Shown: piece after piece, positions 16,814 to 17,982 of the stretch
Position numbering within the stretch: the stretch's first letter is position 1
Layout: each line of letters starts with the position of its first letter
Origin: Hymenopellis radicata
Lineage: Eukaryota; Basidiomycota; Agaricomycetes; Agaricales; Physalacriaceae
NCBI GenBank assembly: GCA_015501595.1
Contig: JADNRX010000920.1
Coordinates: 1 to 17,982 of the forward strand
Reading direction: 5' to 3'
Length of the DNA: 17,982 nt
Translations under genes and position numbers: made by a program
The notes under the pieces: generated by a model
What the model was told of the DNA's origin: nothing
What the model saw: only the letters and a program-made list of their open reading frames with translations
The model's database searches: none

Positions 16814-17982
16814 ATGTCCTCGACGCGTTATTCATTCCCGGAGAATGAACAAGGGCTCTCGTATCCCGGGGAGCTCAGTGGCTCAGCCCACAATACGTGG
16901 ACAATGGCGGGAGCCACAACGCCATTGACGCGTCCAGCTTCCACGCCGATGATCTCAATCCTGGCACACATACCCTCCTAGATACCCTATCAATGCGGCA
17001 CCGTATTACCACACTCCTAATGATATTATCGACAATGGCGCGAACGCCTACACATTCAACGCCCGAATTTCCTCAATAATTATGGATCTTTACCTCGTAC
17101 GCTAGCCACGCTGCATCCGATCTCCACCCTCGAACAATAACATCTACAATTCCACATACCAAGGCCTTGATGGCTTTCAGGGATATCTTTGGGTTCGGAC
17201 AAAGCGCCGCAGAGCAAAGCCTGGGACGCCCTTTGATCCATCAGCCATACCTCACGAACCATTATTTCCCCGACAGCGTCAGCCTTAATTACACACCGCA
17301 CATCCCTTACCCTGCCACATCTCCCCCTTCTCCCCAGAGTTCTCGCCGACAATGGACAGGTCATCTCTAACGCGTTGAACGCGACAGAAGTCAGCGTCGT
17401 GCTACCCCCGAGCGCGACACCCACGTCTCCCTTCCCCAGTCCTCACCAACCAACCCAATCCCAAACACTCCGGCTTCCACCGCCCCAGCAGTTCCCGCAA
17501 AACCCAAACCCAAGAAACGATACAAGCGCCCAGTCATTCTCACCCCTGCACCCCCTCCCCCGCTTCCGCAGCCAGCGTACCAGAGAGTATTCAATAGCAA
17601 GCATCCCGGCTGCATCGAGACGGCGCCAAGGGGAGGGCCGAGGAAGAAGAAGCCATCTGAGCCGTGTCAGCACCGCCGAAGAAGCGCAAGACTGCTGGTG
17701 GAAACGCTGTAGCCTCCAGCAGCTCCAATAAGCGGAAGAGGAGCGAGCTGGATAATGAAGAGCAGCGAGTGAGGGATGTACATCGTCCGGCTCCGCCTCA
17801 ACTTGAAGCGCGCACTAGTTCGTCTGATCCGAAAGGGAAAGGAAAGGCGAGAGAGGGTAAGCCATTTCGTTCTGATGTATTTCAACGGTCTAAAGTGCAT
17901 TGTCTTATAGAAACCTCTGTGTCGCCGGAGACTTCTACAGTCCCATATGTGTCGAGCCAGACGTCACACACACACTCAAGCC
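16814..17982 (+). CDS. Probable nuclear protein, Pro-rich and Lys/Arg-rich, 5' part; runs off the right edge; several frame changes
   Basis: I do not recognise a DNA-binding domain. The ATG at 16814 has a good context (CACCAAGATGTCC) after a CT-rich leader. The coding signal moves through frames: MSSTRYSFPENEQGLSYPG, then DNGGSHNAIDASSFHADDLN, then YPPRYPINAAPYYHTPND, then PNFLNNYGSLPRTLATLHP, then weaker parts, then ATEVSVVLPPSATPTSP and VPAKPKPKKRYKRPVILTP. It ends as PPKKRKTAGG with NKRKRSELDNEEQ. The first three changes each equal one lost base. PPKKRK is a classical nuclear localisation signal type. A 54-nt intron (17857-17910, GTAAGC...TTATAG) joins in phase to an exon leaving the window (ETSVSPETSTVPYVSS). 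Low complexity plus basic clusters suggest a transcription factor or chromatin protein, but the defining domain must lie beyond the edge. Confidence 0.55.

Noticed and set aside
1..17982. Programmed ribosomal frameshifting as the explanation for the many shifts
   Set aside because: The shifts would fit a -1 direction, but they occur in unrelated genes, several per gene, without a common slippery heptamer or following structure. Sequence under-calling is simpler.

Overview
This window looks like nuclear DNA of a filamentous basidiomycete, most likely an Agaricomycete. Almost every gene is split by very short GT-AG introns (about 44-57 nt). The gene content is typical of mushroom-forming fungi: an F-box/LRR-type gene, a secreted double-psi beta-barrel (expansin/loosenin-like) protein, a secreted PEBP-like protein and a ribosomal protein gene with a Lys/Ala-rich N-terminus. 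I recognised no bacterial, viral or organellar genes, and no rRNA, tRNA or CRISPR.

Layout, left to right. At 1-1028 (-) is the 3' part of a conserved-looking protein of unnamed family that runs off the left edge. At about 1827-2263 (+) is a short uncharacterised coding region. At 2838-3563 (+) is a complete four-exon secreted DPBB protein, preceded by a 39-bp tandem duplication. The span 3564-5616 has no gene I can defend, but holds a 153-bp inverted-repeat element that looks like a TA-flanked MITE and a diverged ~94-bp tandem duplication. At 5617-8050 (-) is a Ser/Thr-rich mucin-like membrane protein whose plan resembles Msb2-type signalling mucins, with a repeated hydrophobic GILSSIL motif. 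At 8340-9008 (-) is ribosomal protein uL23 (RPL23A/Rpl25), five coding exons, intact. At 9373-9622 (+) is a small coding fragment and at 9693-11055 (+) a many-intron coiled-coil gene in poor condition. At 11570-13202 (+) is an F-box gene; at 13660-14431 (-) a secreted PEBP-like gene; at 14706-15215 (-) a small membrane-anchored basic protein. The span 15216-16813 is mostly unassigned. From 16814 (+) a basic, proline-rich, probably nuclear protein runs off the right edge.

The main window-wide oddity is that most genes, but not uL23 or the DPBB gene, change reading frame one or more times. Nearly every change is in the same direction, as if one base were missing, and several fall at a short homopolymer. 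I read this mainly as homopolymer under-calling in the sequence or assembly rather than six independent pseudogenes, although true decay of some genes cannot be excluded. The neighbouring genes show no obvious common pathway. The best candidate for new biology is the mucin-like protein at 5617-8050.
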